From NCBI GenBank assembly GCA_964459325.1, contig CAYWKU010000017.1, forward strand, positions 7,282-71,281: a stretch of DNA of 64,000 nucleotides, read 5' to 3'. This DNA comes from CAYWKU01 sp964459325. Lineage in GTDB: Bacteria > RBG-13-61-14 > CAYWKU01. Shown one piece after another: positions 24,581 through 32,959 of the stretch. Below the pieces are notes generated by a model that saw only the letters and a program-made list of their open reading frames with translations, did not search any database and had not been told where the DNA came from. Every line of letters begins with the position of its first letter. Position 1 is the first letter of the stretch. Both the position numbers and the translations under genes were made by a program.

Positions 24581-26023
24581 GTGAAGGAAAGCCATTTCAG
24601 GGCGGAAGTATGGAGTATACTTTCCCTCGCGCTCCTGGCTGCACTGCCATTCGCGATTACACTTGACGGTTTCCCCGTAGCCGACGACATAAGGTCCGTC
24701 CTGCGGGGGGCTATGCCCGAAAATTTCCCGATTTTGAAAGACCCGGTCTGGACCCCCAAACATTTTTTCAGACCCATGATTGTAGTTCTTTGCAGATTGG
24801 ACGGATGGCTTTGGGGCGGGCAGATATGGGGTTACAGGCTCTCCAATGTCCTGCTTTTAGCCGCCACGGCGGTATTGACCTACCTTTTCATAAAGAGGTT
24901 TTACCGGCCTGCAATCGCGTGGTTAGCGGCGGCGGTTATCGCGGTTCATCCGACCCAGGTCTTCACCACCGCCTGGATAACCGGGAGGGTGGACCTGGTA
25001 CCGGGATTCCTGCTGACTTTTTCACTTCTTGTGCTGACGGCGAGAAAGGGCCGGATAAAGCTTGTGGCGGGAAACGTTCTTTTCGCCGCCGCCCTTTTCA
25101 GCAAGGAGGTGGCTATAACCTTTCCCGCCATAATCCTCCTCGGCGGCCTCCTCCTGCATAAAGAATCGTTCAAAGCCGCGCTCGTCCGGGCGGGGCCTTC
25201 GATTGCCGTGGTAGCCGTATACCTGGCCGTGCGCTACGCCGTCGATTTCTGGCCGCAAGATTCCTTCTACTCACCCATAGTCGGGTCGAACATAAAAGGC
25301 TGGGGCTCCAACTTCCTGTTTCTGGCCCATAACATCGCTTACCTGGTAATTCCCATATGGAACCCGATTGATTTGTTCAGGGAGCTGCACGTCAATTCCA
25401 ATTTTTCGCCGGAATCCCTGATTCTTATCTCCGTTTACCTGCTTGCGGGAGCCGCGCTGCTCGGGTACCCGTTATTCCGGGCGGCAAGAAAGAAGCGCTT
25501 CGACCCGGTTGTGCTCTTCGGAGTGCTCTGGTTTTTTATAGCGCTCGTCCCAACCATTCACGTGATGAGAAACCTGGGAGGAAGCAGGTATCTCTTCCCG
25601 GCCCTTCCGGGCGTAGCTATAGCCGTCGCAGCCGCCGCCGATTGGTTTTCGGCTCGGTACTCAAGAGGCAAAATCCTGACCGTATTGATACTTTTCGTCC
25701 TGCTTGCGGCAAACGTTTTCGAGCAGACCAGGTGGAGAGCTGCAATGGATGTCGCCGAAAAAACCACCCACCTGGCGGCAAAATGCACGGCCGGAATGAA
25801 CGCCGAAGAAAGCCTGGCCGTTTTCAATTTACCCGGCTGGGTACAGGGCAGGCCGGTGTATCCGTGGTACGAGGGCTACAGCCTGAATCTTGCACACTTT
25901 TTCATCACCGGCGGGTCTAATATAAAAGTGATACGGGGGCGCGACGAGAACCGCGACATTTGTCTGCGGGAAAATGTCCGGTGCATTGAATGGTCTGGAT
26001 TGATGGATGGAAAATGTCCATGA
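24581..26023 (+). CDS. Polytopic membrane protein, GT-C/TMTC-like glycosyltransferase
   Basis: A 480-residue protein with about ten hydrophobic segments. The acidic pair after the first membrane helix (GFPVADDIRSV) sits where lipid-linked-sugar GT-C enzymes have their catalytic DD/DE, and IAVHPTQVFTTAWITGRVDLVPGF is the TMTC/DUF1736-like motif. There is no TPR domain, unlike eukaryotic TMTCs. It would transfer a sugar from a polyprenyl carrier on the outer face of the inner membrane. Starts with GTG at 24581; no strong Shine-Dalgarno sequence. The acceptor is unknown; the next gene encodes a secreted lipoprotein that could be a target, which is speculation. Confidence 0.75.
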   Translation: MKESHFRAEVWSILSLALLAALPFAITLDGFPVADDIRSVLRGAMPENFPILKDPVWTPKHFFRPMIVVLCRLDGWLWGGQIWGYRLSNVLLLAATAVLTYLFIKRFYRPAIAWLAAAVIAVHPTQVFTTAWITGRVDLVPGFLLTFSLLVLTARKGRIKLVAGNVLFAAALFSKEVAITFPAIILLGGLLLHKESFKAALVRAGPSIAVVAVYLAVRYAVDFWPQDSFYSPIVGSNIKGWGSNFLFLAHNIAYLVIPIWNPIDLFRELHVNSNFSPESLILISVYLLAGAALLGYPLFRAARKKRFDPVVLFGVLWFFIALVPTIHVMRNLGGSRYLFPALPGVAIAVAAAADWFSARYSRGKILTVLILFVLLAANVFEQTRWRAAMDVAEKTTHLAAKCTAGMNAEESLAVFNLPGWVQGRPVYPWYEGYSLNLAHFFITGGSNIKVIRGRDENRDICLRENVRCIEWSGLMDGKCP

Positions 26024-26213
26024 CCGGCGCGGATAGTGTGCGGAGCTTCGCACCTGTGCGGATAATGGCATCACATTTTGAAGCCACCGGCTGGCGAAGC
26101 AGTAAGTTGCGAAATAATTCTGCTTTAAATTCAAATACTTATACGTCCGGGCCGGAAGGGTGAAATCGGCACACAAATTGCTAACATATATCAGTATATT
26201 AATGGATGCAGCC

Positions 26214-27737
26214 ATGATGAAAAGGTTATTGGGTATATTCGCCGTATTACTTATCGCGCTATGCTTCGCCTGCAGCACGGGTGACATTTCGGGGGGGGAC
26301 TCGCCCGTGGTACCGATGCCCTCCCCGCCCATAGCCAGGGGCTTCCCCATTACGGTGGATTTCGGCGAGATGCCCGACGGCCCGGTGGACGGCCCCACCG
26401 AAGTGGGTTCAGTCGTGGTGGACGGGGACAACATCGAGGTTCAATCGGGCGATATTATCATCGAAGGCGGCACTTTGCGGGTTCTTTCTCCCCGGGATTT
26501 TCAGCAGGCTGCCGTGCTGGTCAGGGAGCTGGACGGGTACTCGAGTACCAGCATCGAGGGCTATGACGCCGAAGGAAACCTGCTCACCGCCACCACCACG
26601 GGAGCGCCGGGCGATTATTACTACGCGCGCCTGTCGGCCTCGGACTCGATAATACGCAAAATAAACGTGTTGGGCCCGAACGCGCGGGTACGCAAGATGA
26701 TACTGGCCAGGCCGTTTTCGATAATAGAATTTCAACCGGCCGATGAACTGCCCATTTTGTGGCACGCATCGGTCATACTCTCCGCTGACTTCAACTCCGA
26801 CGATATTCCCGACGTGGCGGTTGGGGATTCTTACACGAACCGGGTTGCGGTGCTTTACGGCAGTTCCGGAGGAGGCTTTTCGGGGCCGACAATTATGTCC
26901 TGCGACTTACCCGCCGTGGCGATGGACACCGGAGATTTTGACGGAGACGCTGACGGCCGCGCCGACCTGGCGGTTCTGGGAGAGAAGGTAAATATCTATT
27001 TGAGCGCTCCCGGCGGCATATCATCGACCGAAAGCTACATCATCGGCTCGGACACCGAAGACATCGACGTCGGTGACGTTACCGGCGACGGCATCCCGGA
27101 CATAGCGGTTGCCACCCGCACGGGAGTCTACACGCTTGCGGGCGCCGGCAACGGATTCTTCAATAACCCGCAGTTCCGCTTTGCCGTGGACGCCCGGGCA
27201 ATCCGGGTGGCCGATGTAAACGGCGACGGCGACGCCGACATGGTTATAGCCGCCGCGTCGCCGAACGAGTTGCAGGTCCGGGTTAATAAGGGGGGCGGAA
27301 ACTTTTCTATATCGGGCTTTTACGCGCTTACAGGCACGCCGGTTCAAATGCACGTTGACCGCTTCAACTGGGACGAAGAACCGGACGTGGCGGTGCTCAT
27401 GGATTCGACACCCAACTGGCAGACATATATCAACGACGGCGGCATCTTACACGCGAATCAGCTTTTCCAGGCGACTTCGGGCCACGCGGCGGCCTTCGAG
27501 ATGCTCGACGTCAACAACGACGGGTTCGCCGACATGGCCGTTATAGACCCGGATAACAACGAAGTATCGGTCTTTACCACCGACCTGGCGGGCAATTTCA
27601 TAATAGCCGACCGGTGGAATGTAAACGCACGTCCGCTCGTTCTGGAAGCGGCGGATTTGGACAGCGACTCGCGGAACGATTTGATTATAGGTGAAGCCGA
27701 TGGAAACGTTAATGTATACCGCAACGTATCGCGCTGA
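26214..27737 (+). CDS. FG-GAP/VCBS repeat lipoprotein
   Basis: A predicted surface or periplasmic lipoprotein of about 507 residues. MMKRLLGIFAVLLIALCFACS ends in an atypical lipobox (CFAC). After a low-complexity Pro/Gly segment and a small beta-rich domain, residues about 190-505 hold about seven FG-GAP/VCBS repeats (e.g. SADFNSDDIPDVAVGD, GDFDGDADGRADLAVL, DVTGDGIPDIAVATR, DVNGDGDADMVIA), forming a calcium-binding beta-propeller as in integrin alpha chains. The ATG at 26214 is used; upstream frames (GTG 26160) lack a signal. It is followed by tandem hairpins and a strong terminator. Confidence 0.88.
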   Translation: MMKRLLGIFAVLLIALCFACSTGDISGGDSPVVPMPSPPIARGFPITVDFGEMPDGPVDGPTEVGSVVVDGDNIEVQSGDIIIEGGTLRVLSPRDFQQAAVLVRELDGYSSTSIEGYDAEGNLLTATTTGAPGDYYYARLSASDSIIRKINVLGPNARVRKMILARPFSIIEFQPADELPILWHASVILSADFNSDDIPDVAVGDSYTNRVAVLYGSSGGGFSGPTIMSCDLPAVAMDTGDFDGDADGRADLAVLGEKVNIYLSAPGGISSTESYIIGSDTEDIDVGDVTGDGIPDIAVATRTGVYTLAGAGNGFFNNPQFRFAVDARAIRVADVNGDGDADMVIAAASPNELQVRVNKGGGNFSISGFYALTGTPVQMHVDRFNWDEEPDVAVLMDSTPNWQTYINDGGILHANQLFQATSGHAAAFEMLDVNNDGFADMAVIDPDNNEVSVFTTDLAGNFIIADRWNVNARPLVLEAADLDSDSRNDLIIGEADGNVNVYRNVSR

Positions 27738-27753
27738 TAAATCGAGGCTCCTC

Positions 27754-27848
27754 CGGGTGGCGGGCAAGACCCGCCATCCGTAATTAATACCCCAAACCTT
27801 TTTGGCCCATGGCCCTTTGACCGCGGTCAGTCAAAGGGCCTTTTTTTT
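27754..27848 (+). terminator. Tandem hairpins ending in a rho-independent terminator
   Basis: A first 11-bp stem (27754-27764 with 27770-27780, one G-T pair) has no T-run. A second, GGCCCTTTGA (27811-27820) with TCAAAGGGCC (27831-27840), closes a 10-base loop and is followed by eight T. It lies 73 bp past the lipoprotein stop and should end that transcript. Confidence 0.9.
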
Positions 27849-27939
27849 ATCCTTTTGCAGCCGGAATTGACCGGAGGGTTCATGCAAGTGGAGGTCCAGA
27901 AGGCTCGAAAAGCAAGGATTACATTTCGCTTGATACGTC

Positions 27940-27968
27940 TTGACTGCTCAAGTATTCTCCGCTAATCT
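27940..27968 (+). promoter_or_regulatory. Possible promoter of hicBA
   Basis: TTGACT (27940-27945), 17-bp spacer, TAATCT (27963-27968). The -35 is good and the -10 weak; the expected start point falls only about 15 bp before the hicB ATG, so assignment is tentative. Confidence 0.3.
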
Positions 27969-27988
27969 TTAATTAAAAGGCTTCTATC

Positions 27989-28222
27989 ATGGGACCATAT
28001 CGCTTCACAGTGGAACTATACCCGGACAAAGAGGAAGGGGGGTATACTGCAATTGTGCCTTCATTGCCCGGTTGTGTCACCCAGGGGGAGACTCTGGATC
28101 AGACCATGGAACGTGCCAGAGAAGCGATTGAAGGGTATATCGCCTGCCTCAAAGAGGATGGCAAAGAAATCCCCATCGAGGAAGAACCTGAAGGCCGATT
28201 CAAAGTCATAATAGCCGCATGA
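27989..28222 (+). CDS. HicB family antitoxin
   Basis: A 77-residue HicB fold: RFTVELYPDKEEGGYTAIVPSLPGC followed by the helix GETLDQTMERAREAIEGYIACLKEDGKEIP. This is the first gene of the second hicAB locus of the window; hicA begins inside its end (28219-28222 overlap). Here hicB comes first, whereas at 5.5-6.0 kb hicA comes first. AAAAGG about eight bases upstream supports the ATG. No C-terminal DNA-binding domain. Confidence 0.87.
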   Translation: MGPYRFTVELYPDKEEGGYTAIVPSLPGCVTQGETLDQTMERAREAIEGYIACLKEDGKEIPIEEEPEGRFKVIIAA

Positions 28223-28443
28223 GTCCAAAACTCGCCCGCATCACCGGCAAGGAGATGTGCTCTATCCTGGAGCATAAGGGATTTATTTTGAAAAGAATCA
28301 AGGGAAGTCACCATATTTATGAAAAACCCGGACTCGAGGTATACGTAACGGTCCCGGTGCATGGCAAAGAAATCCTCAAACCCAAAACTCTCAGGTCTAT
28401 TATCCGACAGGCAGAACTGAACATTGACGACTTTATAAGATAA
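28219..28443 (+). CDS. HicA family mRNA interferase toxin
   Basis: A 74-residue HicA, close to the usual length. The family marks MCSILEHKGFILKRIKGSHHIYEK with the active His in GSHHIY, then VPVHGKEILKPKTLRSIIRQAEL (the common VPxHxxKEIxxGTLRxIIRQA region). It overlaps hicB by 4 bp and would be expressed only with its antitoxin. The 74-codon frame is intact. The two HicA proteins of the window share only the core motif, so they are not a recent duplication. Confidence 0.9.
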   Translation: MSPKLARITGKEMCSILEHKGFILKRIKGSHHIYEKPGLEVYVTVPVHGKEILKPKTLRSIIRQAELNIDDFIR

Positions 28444-28518
28444 CGCCTAAAAACTGCACAAGGGATTGCTTCCACATGCCTGCTTTTTATTCCGTTAAAG
28501 TCCCGCTTGACCATAGGT

Positions 28519-29583
28519 TCACTTTTCGGCCATCTTTCTCACTTCATTTTCAATGATTCTCACCGCCTCTTCCGTGCCGACGGTTTTTACCCTTTTCCCT
28601 TTTATGTACAGGGCGGCTTTTCCTTCCTTGAGGCCCGCGAATCCGATGTCGGCCAGTTTCGCTTCGCCGGGGCCGTTGACCACGCACCCCATGACCGCGA
28701 GCTTAAGGGGCGCTTTCAAATCCACCAGTCGGCGCTCCAGCTCGTCCGCCACCCCGGCAACATCAAAAATCGCCCGTGCGCAGGTGGGGCAGGCTATAAC
28801 GCCGACGCCGCGGCTTCGCAGTCCCAGTGCTTTCAGTATTTCCCACCCGACGCGCACTTCTTCGACCGGGTCGGCGGCGAGTGAAACCCGGATGGTGTCG
28901 CCGATGCCTTCGGCCAGGAGGATTCCCAGGCCCACGGCGGATTTTACCGTTCCGGTGAAAGCGGTTCCGGCTTCCGTTATGCCCAGGTGCAAGGGGTAAT
29001 CGCAACGGGCGGCTATTAACCGGTACGCTTCTATGGTTTCCGTCACTCCGCTGGCCTTGAGGCTGATTTTAATGTCTTTAAAACCGGCATCTTCGAGTAT
29101 TTTCACGTTGCCGAGGGCGCTTTCGACCATAGCCTCGGGGGTGGGGCCGCCGTATTTTGCGAGGAGGGATTTTTCGAGACTGCCCGCGTTCACTCCTACT
29201 CTAATGGGAACTCCTTTCTCCGAGGCCGCTTTCGCCACCTCTCGGGGGCGTTTTTCGCTACCGATGTTTCCGGGGTTTATCCGCAGGCCGTGCACCCCGG
29301 CTTCGAGCGAAGCCAGCGCCAGGCGGTAATCGAAATGAATGTCGGCGACCACCGGCAGCGGGGATTGCTTCAATATCTCCGGCAGCGCCGATGCCGCGTC
29401 CCTGTCGGGCACCGCCACCCGGGCTATTTCGCACCCGGCTTGCGCAAGGCGGCAAATTTGACCGATTACGACATCAGCCTCCCCGGCGGGAACGTTGGTC
29501 ATGGACTGGACGCTTACCGCGTGCTCACCCCCCACTCCCACATCCCCTATGAACACTTCCCTCGATTTGCGCCGTTTTATCAT
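28519..29583 (-). CDS. ispG: 4-hydroxy-3-methylbut-2-enyl diphosphate synthase
   Basis: IspG (GcpE) reduces methylerythritol cyclodiphosphate to HMBPP in the MEP isoprenoid route. 354 residues, the bacterial form without the plant insert. N-terminal TIM barrel (SVQSMTN, DIHFDYRLALASLEAG, LRINPGNIG), then the Fe-S domain with CPTCAR and MGCVVNGPGEA; the three Cys ligate the [4Fe-4S] cluster. Start ATG at 29583. It lies alone on the minus strand; a 19-bp palindrome about 70 bp upstream may be an operator. Confidence 0.97.
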   Translation of the reverse strand: MIKRRKSREVFIGDVGVGGEHAVSVQSMTNVPAGEADVVIGQICRLAQAGCEIARVAVPDRDAASALPEILKQSPLPVVADIHFDYRLALASLEAGVHGLRINPGNIGSEKRPREVAKAASEKGVPIRVGVNAGSLEKSLLAKYGGPTPEAMVESALGNVKILEDAGFKDIKISLKASGVTETIEAYRLIAARCDYPLHLGITEAGTAFTGTVKSAVGLGILLAEGIGDTIRVSLAADPVEEVRVGWEILKALGLRSRGVGVIACPTCARAIFDVAGVADELERRLVDLKAPLKLAVMGCVVNGPGEAKLADIGFAGLKEGKAALYIKGKRVKTVGTEEAVRIIENEVRKMAEK

Positions 29584-29652
29584 TGTCTACACAGAATATC
29601 TTTCACCGCCGTTCAAAGCAAACCCGCCGTCTAATTTACATCTGCGATAAAT

Positions 29653-29671
29653 TTGATAACTCTATTATCAA
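29653..29671. promoter_or_regulatory. Perfect palindrome upstream of ispG, candidate operator
   Basis: TTGATAA, five bases, TTATCAA: perfect 7-bp arms. It lies 70-88 bp ahead of the ispG start and about 190 bp before the divergent membrane-protein gene. It could bind a dimeric regulator; no -35/-10 pair is clear. Confidence 0.35.
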
Positions 29672-29715
29672 GACTTGTGGTTGTATAAAGAGGCTCGATA
29701 TTAAACTACGGAATT

Positions 29716-29777
29716 GGTAGGCGCGACACTCTTGTCGCGCACCTCGGAAATTGCCCGGCAGGAGTGCCGGGCCTACC
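29716..29777. repeat. Two-hairpin intergenic repeat, family A, copy 1
   Basis: GGTAG, stem GCGCGACA (29721-29728), loop CTCT, stem TGTCGCGC, 12-base spacer, stem GCCCGGCA (29753-29760), loop GGAG, stem TGCCGGGC, CTACC. Both 8-bp stems are perfect. It sits between divergent ispG and the membrane-protein gene. The same layout recurs at 51521-51601 and 56876-56946, and in degraded form at 61546-61599. Confidence 0.85.
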
Positions 29778-29857
29778 ATTTTTGAAACAATATTCACATT
29801 ATTCGTTTGACGAATCGAGGTTGTTGTGATTCTATAATTGGTATCGGGAGGTGCGAT

Positions 29858-30439
29858 ATGGACTTGGAAGTAATCATCAAAGACGGCCTGGTAAAGTTCA
29901 GGGATGAAATCGTGGCGGTGCTTTTGTTCAGCCTGGTGGGCATCATACTGAGTCTCACTATAGTGCTTATACCGGCGGTCGCGGCCGGTATGGCGGTCGG
30001 CTTCCTCAAGTACGTGCGGGAAGGGGTAAAGCCGGAGCTGTCGGAGTTGTGGTCGCACTTCGACAAGTACATTCAAACGCTCTTGTTTCTGATTGTAGCC
30101 GGTTTTTTGACATCGGTGGGATTCATGCTTTTCGTAATCCCCGGTATAATCCTGTCCGCTATATGGATGTACTCCATATTTTTTATAGTGGACAGGGATA
30201 TGAACTTCTGGGACGCCATGGAAGCCAGCCGCAAATCGGTCTCATCCGTCGGATTCGTCATCAACCTGGTGCTGGTTGTCATACTCATGCTGTTGGGAGC
30301 GCTGGGAGGGGCAGCGGGGGGCCTTGGCTCCATCGTCACTCTTCCGATAGCATACCTTATTCTGGCGCGAGCCTACGGGGAAGTGGCCGCGGGAGCCGGA
30401 GACCGGCAACCGGAGCGGCTTGTGAGCGGTAACGGATAA
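29858..30439 (+). CDS. Integral membrane protein of unknown function
   Basis: A 193-residue protein with four to five hydrophobic segments (e.g. IVAVLLFSLVGIILSLTIVLIPAVAAGMAVG, TLLFLIVAGFLTSVGFMLFVIPGIILSAIWMYS, FVINLVLVVILMLLGALGG). The pattern of a P-G kink (FVIPGIIL) and a Gly-rich later segment resembles the DUF975/glycerophosphoryl diester phosphodiesterase membrane-region class. The ATG at 29858 is used because GGAGGTG lies immediately upstream; the frame begins earlier without such a site. The FGE-like gene follows after 10 bp, so the two are probably one operon. Function unknown. Confidence 0.7.
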   Translation: MDLEVIIKDGLVKFRDEIVAVLLFSLVGIILSLTIVLIPAVAAGMAVGFLKYVREGVKPELSELWSHFDKYIQTLLFLIVAGFLTSVGFMLFVIPGIILSAIWMYSIFFIVDRDMNFWDAMEASRKSVSSVGFVINLVLVVILMLLGALGGAAGGLGSIVTLPIAYLILARAYGEVAAGAGDRQPERLVSGNG

Positions 30440-30449
30440 GAAAGAGCTT

Positions 30450-31211
30450 ATGAACTCCCGAAGCCTCGCCGTAATCATTGTCCTCATCGTACTCGCCGCG
30501 TCCTTTATCGCGTCTGCGGAAGTAATCAAGCTAAGAACTTCCCCGGAAGGCGTGGAGATGGTTAAAATCCCCAACGGCCCTTTCACAATGGGGGATAACG
30601 AAGGCGAACCCGACGAGCGTCCGGCCCATGAAGTCGAGTTGGAGACATTCTGGATAGACCGCACCGAGGTAACCTTCCGACAATACGACCGTTGCGTTTC
30701 GGAAGGCTACTGCCGTGTTCCTACAGTTACAGGCAGGGTGAAAGACAAGACCATGCCGGTTACCGGAGTAAGCTGGTTCGACGCCCGCGATTATTGCAAA
30801 TGGGCCGGCAAAAGGCTCCCCACCGAGGCCGAATGGGAAAAAGCGGCGCGGGGCACGGATGAGAGAACTTATCCCTGGGGCGAAAAGCTAAGCTGTACCC
30901 TCGCCAATTATCGGGAGTGCGAAATCGGGCATCCGATGCCGGTGGGCACTTACCCCGAAGCCGCCTCCCCCTACGGCGCATTCGACATGGCGGGCAACGT
31001 ATGGGAATGGGTGGCCGACCACTACGACTCCCAATACTACAAAATCTCGCCCGCCTCCGACCCTCAAGGCCCCGGGGCGGGGAAATACCGGGTAGTAAGG
31101 GGCGGCGCGTGGACAAGGTACATGGCCGGGATGCGAAGCGCCGACCGGGGAGCTTTCACCCCCTCAAGCCGGGCCGACGATTTGGGTTTCCGTTGCGCCC
31201 GGGACGACTGA
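30450..31211 (+). CDS. Secreted FGE-sulfatase-domain (SUMF1-like) protein
   Basis: A 253-residue protein: signal peptide to about residue 24 (IVLIVLAASFIASAEV), then a formylglycine-generating-enzyme fold. Family motifs are clear: VEMVKIPNGPFTMGDNEGE, PVTGVSWFDARDYCKWAGKRLPTEAEWEKAARG, FDMAGNVWEWVADHY and the end DLGFRCARDD. True aerobic FGE has two active cysteines in the C-terminal segment after RVxRGGS; here the segment RVVRGGAWTRYMAGMRSAD has none, so it is unlikely to make formylglycine. Such cysteine-less relatives are common and bind ligands or act in other ways. It lies next to two sulfatase-like genes that have Thr at the modified position. Confidence 0.85.
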   Translation: MNSRSLAVIIVLIVLAASFIASAEVIKLRTSPEGVEMVKIPNGPFTMGDNEGEPDERPAHEVELETFWIDRTEVTFRQYDRCVSEGYCRVPTVTGRVKDKTMPVTGVSWFDARDYCKWAGKRLPTEAEWEKAARGTDERTYPWGEKLSCTLANYRECEIGHPMPVGTYPEAASPYGAFDMAGNVWEWVADHYDSQYYKISPASDPQGPGAGKYRVVRGGAWTRYMAGMRSADRGAFTPSSRADDLGFRCARDD

Positions 31212-31221
31212 CCCAAAAATA

Positions 31222-32886
31222 TTAATATCCCAGCGCTTCCAGCCGTTTTTTAAGCTCCGTGCTTATCTGTGCTTCCCCGGCGTCCAAAGGCGGAGAATAT
31301 TGGCCCCGCAAACGTTCAAGCTCATTCTTCAATACCTCGCGGGTTATGCCTCTGCCTGTCGATATGGGTCGTCGCTCGGCGGGGTCCCGACTCAAATCGT
31401 ACATTTCCCACTCCACAACCCGGTCGCCCCACTGGTTGGTTCGATTGGTGTTGTGTACCAGTTTCATCGGCCAGTCCAGGACGGCCTCCTTCTCCACCTT
31501 GTCCAGAACCTCGTGCATGTAAAGCGGCGCCGGGGTAAGGGAATCCTCCGACCCTGCAATCGCCGTCAGGTTTCTCCCGCTCATGTGCTCGGGTTTATCA
31601 ATGCCCAGGCTGTCCAGAACCGTAGCCGGAACATCGACAATACTTACCGGCGTCCGTACCGATTTCGAAGCCCCGCCGCCGGGACACCTCATTATGAGCG
31701 GCGCCCGCACCTGCTCCTCGTACAAGGTTCCGCCGTGACCGAAGCCCCTGTGCTCATAAAACTCCTCGCCGTGGTCGGCCACGAAGAATATGAGCGAATT
31801 TTCGTAAAAGCCCTTTTTTTTCAGCAATTCCAGAAATTTATGAAATCCCGCGTCGGCGGCGGCGACTTCGGCCCGATACAGACCGTGCAGGTAATCGACT
31901 TGCGCCCTCGAGGGTGTAATTGCACGGTAAACCAGCTTCCTGAATACCTCCATCCCCCCCGAAATGGGCTGTGCGGCGGATGGCATGAACTTTTCGGCCA
32001 GTCCGGATGGCGGAGTATACGGAGCGTGAGGGTCGGACTGGTGGATGTAGAGGAAGAACGGCCCTTCAAGTTTTTTCAACGACGGGCCGATTTTCTCCAA
32101 AAGCCCCTCGCTGGAGGAATAAACATCCTCGTCGCCCGGGTCTTCCGGGTAGTAGACGTAGCGGTCGAACCCCCTGCCGAAGCCCAGCTCGGGGGCCACG
32201 TTGCCGTTGGTCACGTATCCTTCCGTTCGCCAACCCGCCCTTTTAAGCACCCCGGCAAGGGTATCGAGCCTTTCGGACAACCCCCCCCTCCTCCCGACGG
32301 CTCCGTGGTGGGGCGGGCATGTTCCCGTGAAAAGGCTTGCCACCGATGGCCTTGTCCAGGAGCTGGGGCTGTACCCCCGCTTAAAAATCACGGCCCCTCG
32401 CGCAAAAGAGTCTATATGCGGGCTTGCGAAGCTTTCGGGGTTGTAACAGCCGAGCGCGTCCGCTCTGAGCGCGTCCACCAGGTAAATTATTACGTTGGGC
32501 CGTTTATCGTTTTCATCACCGGCGAATGATTTCGAGCGGGCTTTCCAATCCGGACGGGTTTGCAGCTTGATATTTTTCCAAAAAGCTCCTTCGCCCTTGG
32601 CCTGCAGGCTTATTCTCAAAAATTTCCCGCGCCACTTATCGAGTTTCAAAGCAAAAAGCTCGCTTCCGGCGTCGACGTCAAGCTTTTCCAGCACTCCGTC
32701 ATCGTCACTCACCATCACCCGGAAATCGGCTTCCGGGGAGGTTTTTGACAACGTGGGTTTTGCGGAGACATAAAAACCCGGGCGGGCGCGGGCGTACACC
32801 TCTTCTGTTCGGTAGTCCGTACACCCAATTGAAAACAATAAAAGGGCCGATATTAATGAGACGATAATAAGGAAACTGCGATACAT
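31222..32886 (-). CDS. Sulfatase-superfamily lipoprotein with Thr at the formylglycine position
   Basis: A 554-residue alkaline phosphatase-fold enzyme, exported as a lipoprotein (IISALLLFSIGC, lipobox SIGC, Cys22). About 100 residues of unknown beta structure precede the sulfatase domain. Metal-binding starts VIIYLVDALRADAL; the nucleophile loop reads WTRPSVASLFTGTCPPHHG, in which Thr178 replaces the Cys/Ser of CxPxR and the Arg is Val. Later motifs LYIHQSDPHAPYTPP and VADHGEEFYEHRGFGHGGTLYEEQ are intact. Thr nucleophiles are typical of phosphoethanolamine transferases and phosphodiesterase-like members, so the substrate may not be a sulfate. Convergent with the FGE-like gene. Confidence 0.88.
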   Translation of the reverse strand: MYRSFLIIVSLISALLLFSIGCTDYRTEEVYARARPGFYVSAKPTLSKTSPEADFRVMVSDDDGVLEKLDVDAGSELFALKLDKWRGKFLRISLQAKGEGAFWKNIKLQTRPDWKARSKSFAGDENDKRPNVIIYLVDALRADALGCYNPESFASPHIDSFARGAVIFKRGYSPSSWTRPSVASLFTGTCPPHHGAVGRRGGLSERLDTLAGVLKRAGWRTEGYVTNGNVAPELGFGRGFDRYVYYPEDPGDEDVYSSSEGLLEKIGPSLKKLEGPFFLYIHQSDPHAPYTPPSGLAEKFMPSAAQPISGGMEVFRKLVYRAITPSRAQVDYLHGLYRAEVAAADAGFHKFLELLKKKGFYENSLIFFVADHGEEFYEHRGFGHGGTLYEEQVRAPLIMRCPGGGASKSVRTPVSIVDVPATVLDSLGIDKPEHMSGRNLTAIAGSEDSLTPAPLYMHEVLDKVEKEAVLDWPMKLVHNTNRTNQWGDRVVEWEMYDLSRDPAERRPISTGRGITREVLKNELERLRGQYSPPLDAGEAQISTELKKRLEALGY

Positions 32887-32959
32887 CTATATAATCAAAT
32901 GTATCACAAGACGCATAAGCGGACAATGGAACGTGAAAATTCGGAGCTAAGGTGGTATC

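Noticed and set aside
31300..32529. Open frame of 409 codons opposite the first sulfatase-like gene
   Set aside because: Composition and lack of motifs mark it as an antisense shadow.
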